Origin: Sthenelais limicola
Lineage: Eukaryota > Annelida > Polychaeta > Phyllodocida > Sigalionidae
Direction: 5' to 3'
Assembly (NCBI GenBank): GCA_942159475.1
Contig: OW804094.1
Span: forward strand, 48,232,966 to 48,296,965
DNA: 64,000 nt
Below are positions 47,530 to 62,202 of this stretch, in pieces; the first letter of the stretch is position 1, and each line of letters begins with the position of its first letter. The position numbers and the translations under genes were made by a program. The notes under the pieces are model-generated. The model did not search any database and was not told where the DNA came from. It saw only the letters and a list, made by a program, of their open reading frames with translations.

Positions 47530-49896
47530 GGATATAGCTTGTCTAAAATTGATTTACGATAGATTGAGCCTTTATGAGAAAGTTGCGATTGCTGGTAGAG
47601 AACTCAGAAATAAGAGCAGACATATTTTAAAGATTAAACGAGAAGAAAGGTAGTGTTTTCTATAAAGGGAAAGTATTCCGGTATACTCTATCTGAAGCTA
47701 TTCGGGTTGAAGATGACAGAGCTACCTGTATTGTTAAAATCAAAGAGTGGGCACAGGCGCGTGAAACAGAACGTATAATACATTGTACTATTTGTTGTTT
47801 GATTTGTGTTTGTCTGCAAGAGGAAATATTTATTTGGATTAAATATAGTCATTAAATATGACTTATATAATAGATAAATATGGGAAATGTAGCAATCAGT
47901 GGGCTTATCTTTGTATAGAAACATGAAATAGTTTTTCTTTTCTTTGCAAAAACCCTGTGTGAGAGAGAGGGTATGCGAACAGAATGTCCATTGAACCTCA
48001 TAGAAATATGGTTATTATGTTAGTTAATAGAGTTAATATCATTTGTGATTCTTATGACACTTGTGAGAGTTGTTCCTCCAAGGCAGGAGTAGCGCACGCA
48101 AGGAAGGCGCAAGGAAGTATCCTTGGCCCGTTATTCTTCATGATTTATATGAATAATTTGGCTGATGTGAACTTTCATGGGCAACTAATTATGTACGCCG
48201 ACGATTGTGCAATATGTACGCCCATTTTAAATAAAGATTCCATCAAATTACTGCAACTAGATCTGCAGAGATTCGCTGAATGGTCAAATAATAATTATCT
48301 TAAGGCAAACGCCAAAAAATCTCAGATACTTGTCTTCAGGGGAAACCTTGATGCTTTTGTAAAAAATCTCCCTCCTGTACATCTTGGAGAAGAAGTTATA
48401 GCATATGTAGAAGAGTATAAGTACTTGGGTACATGGCTCAACAGTCAACTATCTATGAAAAAACAAGTTAGTACCAATTATGGGATCGCAAGTAATTATC
48501 TTAGATGACTAAAGAAGGTCAAACATCTGTTGAACCAAGATAAGCTGGTACTGATATACAAAACTTTTATTTTGCCTATACTAGAAAAATCTTGCGTATT
48601 TATCGATTTGTCCAACAAATATGACTACATAAGGTTACAGAAATTACAAAACAAAGCACTTGGCATTATTTATGGTAACAGTTACTATAGAGAAGGGAAA
48701 TTTAACATGCATATAAAGAGCAAGTTATTACCCCTATCCTTTAGACGTGAGATAAGAGCCATCTGTTTATAAATAAAGATTTTTATTCAAGTTGATCAGT
48801 ACAGTTACATTAAATGGACAGGAGCCTCTGCGAACAGATCTTCCAGATCCGCCCATCGGATATACCTACTCCAATCTCCAGAATAACAAAATAAAATACA
48901 AAGCACCACTTCTGGATACATTAGTCTTCAAGTTAAAGCTAATACAGCACCAATTGACAATGAAAACTCACCACAGAGTCTATTAATATGATATGTGATA
49001 TAATAAGGCAAACTGGCACCTTTGTTGATAATAATAATGTTGGACATGTGCTTAGGAATGGACATAGGAAAAAAATTGATTTAATAAAGTGGAAGAAACA
49101 ACAAATTAAGAGAACCACTTTAGGTAGAGTAAACGACACTTGGAACAAGTTACCAGAGAAAATAAGAACGATAGAGGGTGATATTAGGTTCAAGAACTCG
49201 ATTAAAATGTACTACTATCGTAAATTTATAGAATCTGGAATAATTGAAATGTGATTGAGTGTTATTGTAATTGTATAACGGAATGCTTGTAAGTAGTGGA
49301 ATTTTTTGTCTGATTATTCGTTTGTAGATGTCAGAAAAGTTCCTTGATGTAAAAATGATAGAGGAGCCATAAGTTGCTGCACTGAAGCGTTACCACCTCA
49401 CGAGTAGGCCCATGTTAAAAGTAAAAAGTGATGATGACAAATAATGTAATAGTGTAAAAATTATAATTTAACGAGAAGTGTAATACTCAACGGTCAATAT
49501 GTAAGAGCACGATGCGGAACATTGTGTAAATGTTGTTTTTATATGTACTACTGTTTTTAAGAAATTAGACTGATCTATACAAAACTATCTGTATATTAAT
49601 CAGATAGGTACCCGTTTGTATCACTGTACTACTATTAGGAGTAACAGTAAAATTGTATAATTTGATCAGTCACTAAGTAGGTAAAATGGTTAACTAAAAA
49701 TTAGTGTTGTAGAATTATATCAGATTGAGTATCTCTTTTTATATTTTATTTACTTTTTTTCGTGTATGAAATATTGTTGCTGATTAATATCTTGATGTAA
49801 CTTAAAAGTAATTAAAACTCAGGCTATTCTGGGAATATTCGTACTGCCGTATGGAAATGTCTGTGTCCTGAATAAATTTTTTTCAAAATCAAATCA
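47530..49896 (+). pseudogene. Decayed CR1-like LINE with ORF1 end and RT remnants
   Basis: About 47567-47780 translates in two frames as what looks like the end of a LINE ORF1 (LSLYEKVAIAGRELRNKSRH; FYKGKVFRYTLSEAIRVEDD). RT pieces follow: GSILGPLFFMIYMNNLADV, LIMYADDCAI with catalytic YADD (48190), YLKANAKKSQILVF, EEYKYLGTWLNSQLSM (48109-48507); KLVLIYKTFILPILEKSCVF (48542-48600); and the C-terminal RTTLGRVNDTWNKLPEKIRT (49110-49170). A GAATAAA and a TCAAA-type microsatellite tail end it near 49896. Most of the endonuclease and N-terminal RT is missing, and several frameshifts and stops are present. Confidence 0.8.
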
Positions 49897-49899
49897 AAT

Positions 49900-52800
49900 C
49901 CTAGGCTTTTGCAAGCAACATCGAGGTACTACAAATATTAGCTGTGTTGATAAGGCACTTGATATTGTTGCATATGTATGATAAACCTTGGAGGTGGGAT
50001 TGGTAGGTTTTGGAGTAAGAGTCTTGAAGGTAGTATCTAATTTGATATATAGAAGCTTTGAACTCTAGTATATTAATGTAAATTTTCTATATAGAAGGTT
50101 TAGTGATGGTGGTAATGATTGTTCTTATTGGAACATTTTATTTTTAAAATGCAACGTTTGAAAACATCATTGCTGGATATAACGTTTTTATCGATGTAAC
50201 TTAAATATATATATTGGCCTCTAATGAATAATAATAATGAACAATCTATATCCCTTTCTATAACTTGCCTATATACTCACACGAAAATTAAAATACCTGA
50301 ATATAATTTGTTTAAAAAATGTATACGAGAGAAGTTTCGTTAAGTACCGCCATGCATTTTCCTAAAATGCTGTCAGTGTCTTTCCCTACAAGTAGGTTAA
50401 TGCGCTACGATGGAAATGCCTTAGTTTCAATCGGTTATCCTCCCCCTCAATTTCGCTGTTCTTGTGTCCTATATGCACATTGTCTCGCATTGCCTTGGTT
50501 CATCACCTGCTTGTGGGACTGTGGACGATGGAAGGGAGGATGGGGAGGAGGAGGGGGATACCTTTTTCCTCTCCTCCCATCCTCCATGTACGTCACAGCT
50601 CAGGGATTCATTCAGAGCGAGGTTAGAAGCGACATGGATATGCTCCATATAAGGAAAGGTTTTCGAACCCGAACATAGATAGCTCAGAGCGGGAATGTGG
50701 GAGGGCTTTCCCGGTTTCGTGGCAACCAACCATAGCAATGAGCATTATTCCTTGGAAGGGCAAGATATATAATGGCCCGGTGTACCTTTAGTATTAATAA
50801 GTTTGCGTACATATACGGCAATCGTACACTTTTCTTATCAAATAGGCGAGATACGTTCAGGGATGCAATCGAGGTCGACGTCGATTGTGCATATTCCTGT
50901 CCCATTTAATGGCTGCATGCATGCTTTACCCACATAGAGGAAGGCCGGGAATAGAGGATTAACGTTAGTAATTGTAGATGGAAGTCATTGTAAGAGTGGT
51001 CTTATTGAGCATCACTGACAGATATTCCTGATAGCCTCCATGGTAGACAATATGGAGGAAACACGCCTTGCTTTGTTCCACTAGCAGACCTGCTCCATTG
51101 CCAGATTATATTGGGCAGTATTGAAAAATACCATCTCAGAAAAAAGTCCTATTCTTTACTCACACCAACAAAGATTTTCCATACAAGAAATAGTTAGCGG
51201 CCAGACAACACTGCTTATCGTTTACATATTGAACGGAAGCAGGAAGTAATTTCCGGGTTGATTTTGATTGTGATGAATGTAATGGAATGTAATCAAATAT
51301 ACATTAGGAGAACAGACGTGGTATGGATTCCATTAGGTACTCTACCGTTTCTGGTTCTAAATTGGCCCTCTGGTCACAATGTAATGGTTGGGGACTTATG
51401 AGTCTATTACTGGGGGATCATCTACAACGTCTATGGATGTGAGGTTGGATTCTAGACCCATGGTGGCAGACAAAGAGTGGGATCTTATTGATAAATCAAC
51501 TGATTTGACCTTAAAGTACCAAGAAAACAATTGTGCCACAAGTTATTCTTCGGGGAAAAAAGAATGGAATGTCAATGAAAGAAATTCATTATGAGATTTT
51601 AAAATCAATATAATTATATACATACATTGTCGTTGTTCGCTATGCGTATAGTCCAAGCAATATATATAACCGGGAGTTGGAGGCGCCAACTATGTCCCTT
51701 GGGTTAAATTAAGGCTCTATGCATGCATATATATGCCATGAGCTTGTCAGTGTACACTATATAATTGCGCACATTACCATTTATTCCGGCCATGTTTGCC
51801 TTTGCATATGATCCTTTTCCTGTTCAATAAGCCAAATTTCAGTATGGGAATTCACATTTATATTCTTGCTTTTTGGGGCTGTTCCTGGGGCTATTTGAAT
51901 TTGACTCTTATCTAGCTGTACATATTATATGTATACAACCCATTCATGTACTTCGCTTACACAGTAGCAAGGCATATATAGTTGCTGGTTCAGCTAGCTC
52001 TTATCATTATTCACATTTCACTCTACATTCCATTTAATATCCCATTAATAAAATTGCTAATAATGTGATCGATGCAGATTATATAAGAAATACTGTAGTA
52101 AGTCTCTTTCACGACGAATATACCAAGGGCATATTGTTGGAGCATGAACAAAGACATTGCATAGAAACACTGTTTACCGGATCAGGTTTCCCACCTACAG
52201 TAATAATATTTTGACCTCGGACATGCTCAAGGATCGAGGTCATACATGAAACATGTGTATACACAGCTATGCCAAATATTGTTTCTCATGATCGATATCC
52301 ATCTCCACCTCCAAAGGAAATGGTTGAGTAAGGTGGCTAACAAAGAATAATATGACTGCAACTTAGAACCTGGTTTAAATGGATCCTCGCTATGTAAATC
52401 CATTTATTGAACAGGCGTGTTACGTGAAACACAACACTTTGGTCACTTAATCTACGATGTTTATATTTGGATCGGCGGAACTTATATAAATGACCAAACC
52501 GGAGCGAAGTTGGTATGAAGATTTCAGTATAGCACATAACTAACACGTACTCTTGCAAGTGTATACAATGCCTAAGGTCTGATGGATTAATTTATAATAT
52601 GTAGCTCCAGTGCTAAGTGTCAGGTGTATGTGTCTTTGTGGGTGGGTGTGTCAGGTAGGGTGGGGGGGGGGGGGGCGTAATAGAATATTACGGTGAACCG
52701 CATAAGTCCAAGCTTTAAGAGAATTACTGGTGCAATTATGCAACTGGACTTTACGAACGTTATTAAGTTCAGATAGACGACATTCTTGTTTCGTGTGTTT

Positions 52801-55800
52801 GTCAGAGTAAGCGAGAGAGCAGAGAGTAAGCGTGAGAGCAGTACCAGCAGGAAAGGTTTAGAATTGCCACGCAGCTACTGCACGAATGTGGGCATCGACG
52901 CCCAAGCCGATTGTGACTTCTGATTCTGATTCTGATTACTTGAACTTACCCCATTCAGGAAAATTGCCATTTTATTGTACGAATATATAATGTATAAATT
53001 TTGCACCCAATCTTTGAATGGATTATTCAACTTACCATTCATCAAATAGTTAGTAAAAGCACTTCGGTGCCTCTTGATTATACTAACACACCCTCAGAGT
53101 ACTCACACTCATAGACTGCGGTGATAGCTTTTTCTTAGCCCGTGATGAAGCACTATAAGATTTAATAATGTCTGGGGAAGATATACATTAGGAGAGAAGG
53201 GGCACTTTAGAGGCCACAACTTTTGTTAAATTGGATAGAACGTGAACTGGTCACAGTCAACAGCAACGCAACTAACCAGATCTTAATTAACAAACAATCG
53301 AGTGTGTAATTTGTGACCAAGATAGGAAATCCAATTATCTTTTCGCGATGGAAGATTAACCCATATCCCAGCACAGTGCCGCAAAAGAAATCTACCGTCA
53401 CTTGTTTGCATGCAGACCATATCTTTGGGAACGACGACTGTCAAATTTACGAAATATAGCCATTGTTTGTAAGCAGTATTTTAGGATAAGTCCCAGTTTC
53501 CTTCTATATTCACATCATCACCCGGTAGAGGAATGGCGTGGTGGAGAGGCAGCGCATAATTCCTGGTGATAAATGAATTTTAACAATAAGCTTGCGTTGA
53601 CTGCTTCGCTGCTCACGGCAATCGACGTTTTTGTATAACTTTTGTTGTTTCGCCGTTAGAATTTAAAAAATTGACTTTTGATTTATGAGTCACTTTATTG
53701 ATCTTTCTAGTTATTAGCGATCTGTTAGTGCTTAAAATCGTGAGGCTCATTCGGATGGATCCACTCATTGAGATGACTGTTTAAGCCGATAGCTCAATCC
53801 TGATTAGCAATTAGCTTTACCCCATTTCAGACTTTCCAAACTGCAATCTACAAGTGTTCTTAGAGCTAATTATTACCAGGTTTTATTTTGCCAGTCTCCC
53901 TCGGGCATTGCACGCAAAGGAATGCATTGTCATAAAATAAGTCTATTTATGTATTTATGTCTTTTACGTTACCGAAGTCCCCTTTTCCCGACGCATGGAT
54001 AATCATATTTACTGTCCAAGCTATTAAGATTAGTCGTTTTATCGGGTGTTGGGCTAGAGAGTTTATTATTTGCTGCCAAAGAATGCTCACTAAATTGTAT
54101 CTTTCCAGTAGGCATGATTCATTTAGGAGAAAACAAATTAATTATTTTCTGAATGGGTTTTCGTCGTCTGTACTATCCCAACTATGCTACAGTTTCAAAA
54201 TGCTTGGAGTATGTGAGAGTGCATTTGTGTTGGGAGTTGTCTAGACGTCGCTTTGCAGGCCCCCACTCTCACTCTACCACTACTACCCACCAGGTTGTGT
54301 AATACCCCTCTTACCTTCCAGGACGCCGTCACTAAATGCAAATAATGAGGGCAGCCTATTGGCCTTGGGAACCGACCTTGGTTATGGCAACCCTTCATGT
54401 AATAACCATGATCCATCCAAAAGTGGGTTTAAGTTTCATACCACGGGCATTCGCTTCAAATGATATAATAGATTCACGTGTATCCGATTACCATAGTTAT
54501 ATGTATATAGATATAGATACCATTTCCAGACCACTCATATTATATTCAGACTCCAGAGCAACGCGACCCCAAGATCAGTATTGCAACTTTTGCCCGGAGC
54601 CGTTTATGGTCTGTTTCTACGCCAACCCCATTATGCCAGTTGGTGATTGGACGTCCACGGTGCCCTTTCTGAACTCTATGTATAATGTTATATCCTGCTA
54701 ATCCATCCAAGTAGTCATTTCATCGAAGGTTTCTTACATTCCATGCATTCCTTGCAAGCAGTGACGGGCCAATACATCACTGATGGCGGATGGCTGGTGT
54801 CAAGGGCCATGCTATATAAGGCCCTTTAACTCTCCAGGCTTTCCCTGTTTACGGTTGGTCTACCAGACCTTCATACTACCCATCTTTCCTATTCCTAACA
54901 CGGACACATCCCTTTCCGACCAGACTACCTTCCCCGTCTAAATACCTCTTGCCAAAAGCCTAGTATGCCTGATTGTGATCAAGAATCATTATTTATTGTT
55001 ATTATAACGACCAAGCATTCGCTCAGGAATTGGATGGATTGGCCTACTCGTGCAAGCTACAGCTTGTTACAATGCCTCAGGGTCCTACATATAAATCTCT
55101 TCCCTAGCCCCCTATGACCACCAACTCGCACTATTGTTATTACAATTTAGGCTTGCTCTTATTGGCAGCGTTACATCCCACTAGCAAATCAATAGAAACC
55201 CATAATGGATGGGAGAAGCTGGCATGACCAAAGGCCCCAACCATGCAGACCTTTGGAGTCCACTTCATCTTGCAACATTCTATGCTCTATCACAGACATA
55301 GTCAGCACAGCGGAGCATATAGCAATAACCCGCTTGTGGACTCCGATCCGCATGCCTTATTGTGTCATAGTACCGTACAAGCAATCAACTTTGTGAGAGT
55401 TCCAGAAACATTCTTCTGCTGTTCTTAAGATAGCCAGCCCAAATTGCATGCAGATTATGGCTGGGACGCGTTTTCTAATATATTACAACCTTCATTAATT
55501 GTTATCTTATTGCTATCATTGTGTTTTCTTTTCTTTTATAGTAGCTAATATACCGTAGTATACCATCTAAGATCTACAAGGATGGTATTAATGAGGTATT
55601 AGTAAATGAACCATTTGAGGGTAAAAGTGTACGTGTTGTGTCTCCCGAGAAGCTTACGTCAAGAGAGACTAATTTTGCACAATACACTTTTACCCGAAAA
55701 TTTTGAATTCTCTAATACTTTTAGGACACATTTGCAACGATTTCCACTTAAGTCTATGTCTTATGAATATTGTCAGTTGATTTGGGAAATTATTGTTGGT

Positions 55801-56200
55801 TTGATGTGGAGATATTCAGTGGCCTTTACAAAATCTATGAAACTACCAAACTTTGGGGGAAAAAAGATCTAAATTAAGTTTAAACTAACCAGACAAAATT
55901 GTAATCAACCCATTACCAAACATACCTTTATGATTTATGATATATATATGTGATTTTTCACCTTAATGGGCATAGTTACTCTAACCTGAACTCCATTTTG
56001 ATGTCGTCACTGAAGGTCTGAATCCAAGAAATCCTTTCCCCTATACCTGGTGCCATAGAGAAACCATAGAGAAAGATAAAGAAGAGAAACCATAGAGAAA
56101 GATACATTTAGGTGTAGCCTACTGATTGGTTGTTGTCCTCTTTGTCACAGGTCATGAGGTCATCCATCTAGAGAGGATCACTGGCTTTACCTTTTGGATT
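49900..56200. other. No recognisable gene
   Basis: Chance frames only. A run of 14 G lies at 52662-52675. A small hairpin with perfect 13-bp arms (GGGTAAAAGTGTA) joins 55619-55631 and 55683-55695. Confidence 0.5.
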
Positions 56201-56248
56201 TTCAATTTCAATGAGCAGTAATTCAGTAGAGATCTTGGAAGATTCCAC

Positions 56249-56437
56249 TTATGACTTGATTTGTTCCGATGTTAATCCTGTCTGCATGGTGGAGGCGCAG
56301 GGTGACTCCCAGGTCTTCATGTCCTCTGTAATGAATTCCGTGTTATTAGGACAGATTGCATAGATCCCCAGGCAACTGGTTATCCAGATGTGTGGTACAT
56401 TTTCAAATGCTTTCTGTAGTCTATTCATGTTATTCAT
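56249..56437 (-). pseudogene. Decayed LINE reverse transcriptase fragment
   Basis: 62 codons. KAFENVPHIWITSCLGIYAI followed by MKTWES resembles the segment around RT motif A in a LINE group where the motif reads (D)YxKAFDxVPHxW. The catalytic aspartate position has become Q in LQKAF. The frame ends before motif B. It is a fossil. Confidence 0.55.
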
Positions 56438-56649
56438 CGGCTTTTATTCTCGGTTTTGGCATTTTCCACTATCAATTACAATTCTGTAGACAAGAAATTT
56501 GTCTTTGCATCCAAAATCGTACTCCAGAATTGTTCCAGGTCTTTTAATGCATGGCGGATTACTTTCAATTCATATCTTTGGTCAGTTCCCTGTACAGTCT
56601 TTTAATGTCTTTCAGAAATCCTTGGCCTCCCCTTGTACATCCTCTATTG

Positions 56650-56940
56650 TTTTTACGGAAGTATATGCCACTTTCTTTTAGGAATGTTTCTCTTCTTCTT
56701 AATCTGATGTTTAACAAAGAGACTATTTATTTTTTTATTTTCTTGCACGCTTCGTCTGTAAGCCTTTTTGTCATCCATGAGTAGTTTGATATGCTGATTA
56801 TGGGAGTTTTTAATTAGCCACGTTTCATTTATGGCAACTACAGTAGGTTCACTATTAGCTGCAATGAGCTGTACCTCTTCTATACTCTTAGGAAGAACCC
56901 TGAAGTTCCACCCTATTATTTCATTACCTTGACTATCACT
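56650..56940 (-). pseudogene. Decayed LINE endonuclease N-terminus
   Basis: The minus-strand translation NEIIGWNFRVLPKSIEEVQL, then EPTVVAINETWLIKNSHN and DDKKAYRRSVQENK, matches the start of an APE-type endonuclease (WN-x-R-L, then ETWL). It stops after about 70 residues. It lies in the same orientation as the RT fragment at 56249-56437, so it may be the same internally deleted element or two neighbouring relics. Confidence 0.6.
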
Positions 56941-56999
56941 TAAACGAAAGCACCAAGCCTGAGTATAATCTTTATTTAGATGTTGAGAAAAAGACTACG

Positions 57000-59900
57000 C
57001 TTACAGTGTAATAAATAATTCAATGTATTTGCAGGTTATTTGGAGGCATTTATTGGTGTCTTTATTACGATTTCGGTTGAAATGTACCGAGTATGTGAGT
57101 CTCGAGCAGGCGCAAGTCAGTAGACAGGATCACAGGTTGCCTACTTATAAGTAACAAGGTCAGAAGTACGGCTGAAAGAAGCAATCCAATTATTTCATTG
57201 ATTATGTAAATATATATCAATGTATAGAGAAGGCTGAAAGAATAAATTCATCCTAGTTTTAATCACTGAGTATGTCATTTATGATCCTTTGGTCGGAGTT
57301 TTTCCGACCAAGTGTTTCGCACAGTGGAGGTACTTTTCTTACTATTCATCGATTTCTTAAGTTTTTTTTACGGATTATAAAGATAGGGAAATGGTCCGAG
57401 GCAGAGTCACAAATTGGGCAGGCAAGGAATTAACACTCACTACACCACTCAACACAAATCTCACACACCTCGCAAGCACACACTCGGTCTTGTTCAACAC
57501 TCCTAAAGGAAATATCAGTTTTCATTCTTGAAGACAATTGCTGCGCTTTTGACACCATAACTGAAAAGAAATGGTTAAAACCAAAGCAAGCTCGGGCAGG
57601 GCTGCCAGATTTAGTCATGTCAGCGGAGTTGGAATAAAAATGATCTGATTTCAATGTTGTTTTTGTATTTAGTTTTATAGCTTTATATAAAATGCCGAAA
57701 TTAGATAGCAAGTTGAAAGTGATACGTGACAGGTTTAGTCCAAATCGGGAAAAAGGTTTTTTTATTAAGACTCCTTATGTTTCATGATAACAACTTTAAT
57801 CCCTTATAATATTATCGGACTTAAACTTTAATTGGTCAGTCATTGCGCTTAAATTTAATTTGATTTGCATGACAAAATTTAGGCAAAGGAAAGGCAGGTG
57901 GGGATGGGGGTGGAGCTACTTTAATGTGTCTGTATATCATATTTGAAGTAGAGGGGAAAGGAGAGAATTCGTCCCACACATGGTTATCTTCTAAGAATTA
58001 TATGAATTTAAGAGCTCGGCGTAACAGTTTTTGTTTCCGTTAGATCTGCTGCCATCTAAATGACTCGGGCTACCTTTTTATCATCCGGATAGTTTTATTT
58101 AACAGGAATCATCCTTAAAACCGATGGTTACTCATAAATGATTCTTCATTTCTTTTAGTAGCTAATTGATTCTTTCAGGGGAGGGGTAGGATAGGTTTAT
58201 ATGAGATGATTTGGGTTATGTATAAGAGAAATCTACGAGGGAACTTTAAGTATAGAGGATCGATCCTCCGTATAGTAGGTATATGTGTGTAATTGAGGGG
58301 GCTTTAAAAGAGGGGAAGTTATATGTAAGGAAAGTAGCTTCAATGATCCTAAATGGAATAATGTTTTCAGATTTAAGAGCTCCTATATAGACCAGCGGTC
58401 ATATCCACATTTTGCATTAATATAACATATTGAACCAAAATCTTTTTGTAGATCGAATATATACATAGGTATATATATATAAGTCGCATGTATAAGAAAC
58501 TATTCTTAAGGGTTTCTTATACTTTTAACCTTGTAACCGTTATTAAAAATTCAATGTCAGAATATTCTTTGTTACAATAAATGAAGAACAATAATATTTA
58601 AAATAAAAGGTCTTAAACCGGGTTCTTCGTAGGCATCTGACAATGTGTACCGACCTTAATAAGAGAATTAAATCCAACTTTGCATACAACCTTTCTACCC
58701 AATCCCTGGTATTGGGTAAAAATAGTATTGGGTATTTAGTGATCCCAATTAGTGAGAAAACTAAATGTCATGTATTCTAAGCGTAAATCTTTACTTTAAC
58801 CACCAAAGGTGTATCTAGTTGCATATAATGCAGAGATAAGGCATTGGGGAGGGAGTAGATGATTCGGGACGTTTAGAATTCAGAATAGAAGAAGCTAAAA
58901 GAAAAACACCTAGATATCAAGGATTCTCGGCGTACAATTCTTCCTTACCCTCATTAGTATCAAATCTCCTGTGGATCCCTTTAATTGTTCTCATTAATAT
59001 ATAAATACAGTTCGAAGGTGACGCCTTGGAGAAGATGGGAGTAGATCCATGTCAGTCAGAGTTTAGACGTTTTGGAGAAACTAGAAAATAAGGACTTCCA
59101 TCTGAATTTAACAATTTTGGTAACTTGAGTAATTTTGGTAACTTCCGCAATATTGGTAACGAATGGGACATTTAATTATCTATCTGTTGGTGAGAAATTA
59201 TACAAGAGATCGGGAACTAGATATCAACGAGTTTCTGTATAACAAATATCCATTATCCTTACTAGTTTCAGTTGAGTGGAGTGATGTCATTCATCTTGTA
59301 ATAGTGGAAAACGACTAGATTGTCAGGAATTTTGAAATCCACTTATTTTTTAAATAGAAAAAACATAACGTGTGAAGAATGTCACATTAATTTTACACCT
59401 CTGAGTTATCAGTAATTATTAGCGAAATAATTAAGATTGTTATATCTTGAAAATTAATTGCTTAATTGGATATTTTTGGAGATGTTCAATTGAACTTTTC
59501 GCAACTGTGGTATTTTGGTTCAATCATAAGTATGAATAACTGCTGCTGTTTAAGTTAGTATATTTCTTCTTGTATAATGCTAGGCAACGCACGAAAACAT
59601 TGACCACGTTTATTATTATGATTAAATGTATAGCCTTTGTTTGTAATAAACCAAAAAAACGGAAGAGGTGTTCAGGAAATTTTCAGTTTTACTTTACATC
59701 CTACATGAACCTCACCTGATGCAAAATCAGAGACGCATAAAATCTATATTTATATGCTACTAGCATGAACACCATGCAGGAAATATGATACACACACAAG
59801 CCCATTCACTCTCTCTCTGCCCTAGCAATTACACCTCCCTGCAGACAGAGCTGGCGAAATAAATATTTCAATATTCTGCCATTGATATAGATTCTGGTGA

Positions 59901-62200
59901 TGAATGAGCTAAATCTATAATAGATTTATCGTCGCATGACTCTAAGCAGCGCTTGTAAAGAGCTAGTCTGGTTCAGGAGGCTCTCCCCTCCAACTAATCA
60001 CCCCCTCGGGCCGTATCTGCCTTGCTTTACCCAGAAACATCGCACACGAGTTTGCATTGACCTCCAGTGACCACAAGGCGGCCTGGAGGACGATTTAGCA
60101 AGGGGGTGTTTGATTCCCGAGGTCGGCATAATGTGGGCCCAAACTAGAGGATCTAATGTCAAGTCCTCTGGGAGAAATAAAGACAGCACGTTCAACATAA
60201 AGCCCTATGAATCTTCACTTGTTTGATGGACGCTTGGGATTCCCGACATGGCCGTTCTGCGAATGATTGATCGGTTTGTTGTATGTAAATTGCTCTTTCA
60301 AACGTGATATACTTGCAAGAGAAAGCAGCCCATGAGAGATTGATGAATCCCACCATGACCATCATCTGTATCAGGATAAGGGAGGAGAGAAAGATAAGAT
60401 TCACACGATTCTACCAACGCACTAATAGAATCATATCCAAGATTACCAATTGAAAATCATAAATTCTAATCATGAATGGAAATTCCTGAATCGATTGGTT
60501 ACAATCAGGAATCTCCCTTAAATGTGATCGTACCATCTGTTGGTTTCATGGTTTATTTGTACGATGTCATATAATGCATCATGATTGAAACTACAGAATT
60601 TGGCGGAAGTGTTATGAACCTAGATTAGATATTTTCTCTTTTCTGGCATACAACTCTGCAACAATTAAAAAGGACTATATAGAAATAATTATTGCAATGA
60701 TAGGTTTTATTATTCCGATGATCCTTCTTCACATTTAGACCGGAGATAGATATTGTGGCGATTGCTGGCTTGTTGACTAGTGTCACTCACCTATGAGACC
60801 CATTTGGATTAGGGGAGGCGATAAAATAAAGCCCTACAGTGGCTGCATTAGAACAGGTAGCTGATGGCCTTGCTAGATGCGTATTGACATTGAGCCTGTT
60901 GAGGCTCTACTGCCAATAATGAGCAGCTCTCTGTCCTGCCCTACTTCCATCCACTCTGCTATACTGAAGCACTCCTCCCCACTCTCACCATCCCATATCA
61001 CCACCCGACCTGTAACTCAAAAAGATAGAGAGGCCACTGGTAGGGATTAATGCGAATGCATCACATAAATAGGTAATATGTTCGTGTTTATCAGGTGATG
61101 CCCTTGCTTTATGCCACTTCAGAATTCGATGTCATTTTTCCTATTGACATTTTTCCCTGTACAATTGGTCCCCATTATACGAACCACCCTCCTGCATGCA
61201 AGCCATTTTGATATATGAGCAACTGAAGTGGCTTCTCTCAGGACGGGTTTTAAAAGAGAAACGTGTAATTATAGGCCTTGCTATATAGCAGAGACACATT
61301 ATAGGCAATGTCCTTGAATAAGTATAACGCAATATGTATGCTGCTATGATTGACTGACTGAATGCGACGAAAATTGAAAAAACTGCGCTTAGTTGTAGAT
61401 TGTTATTACGTAATGTTACATAATGCTGCAGCCCGATCACACCACATAATATCACCACCACCAGCGTTTATAAATACAAAATCCCAAGTGTATTTTATGT
61501 CAACTGATAACCTAAAAAGAGAAAGCAACTTCCTCATTTTATTAAAATATTGATTAAAGTACACAATATAAGATATCTTTTACCTTGATAGATTGGTTGG
61601 CATATTTCTAAAAGCGCCAAGTAAAGATAGCACAGGTTACATAGATATTACAGAATCGTGTGCATTTGGAGTTATCTTCCGGCAAATCGTACATGTCCGT
61701 GACTAAATTATCTTCAATATACCGGAATCACCCCTACTTATGATTTGAAATAATGCCGATAGTCATGCATGCAAAAGGCCACGAGAGATCTGGGGATATT
61801 ATGGGCTCTTTTCTATCCACGGACGAGAAGTTATTGAGTTGTCTTCCTTCCTCAAACCAATAATCACCAAAAGTAGCTTTCTGGACTTTGGACTAGACCT
61901 TTCTAGTTTGCGTGAAAGAAAGCCATGGCTTTGGACGAGTTCGTCAAGAGCAAAGGGCATTTAGCTCAAGTGGAGATATGGTCTCCATAGCCACGGCTTG
62001 CGGCCGCTCCAAATGGCGAAAGTCACTCCACAACACGCACAGGATTGTCCTACTGTTTGAAATGCTTTCATATCTATGAGGATCAATATCTGCTGCTATT
62101 TCTGAGACATATTTATTGCGGTAGGAAGCCTAAATCTATGACCCGCACATCGTCTACTTGTTGTATCAACTGACGGAAATCTGTCGTTGATAATACAATG
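57000..62200. other. No recognisable gene
   Basis: Only short frames. A few near-direct repeats of TTTTGGTAACT occur at 59110-59160. Nothing else supports annotation. Confidence 0.5.
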
Positions 62201-62202
62201 AA

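Noticed and set aside
50319..50738. Overlapping frames on both strands near 50.5 kb
   Set aside because: Compositional openness around GGAGG/CCTCC tracts; no recognisable domain.
55545..55706. Possible terminal exon: strong pyrimidine tract before TAGTAG, then a 53-codon frame with a stop
   Set aside because: The coding stretch overlaps a hairpin with perfect 13-bp arms (55619-55631 and 55683-55695), the first AG would put a TAG in frame, and no protein family is recognised.
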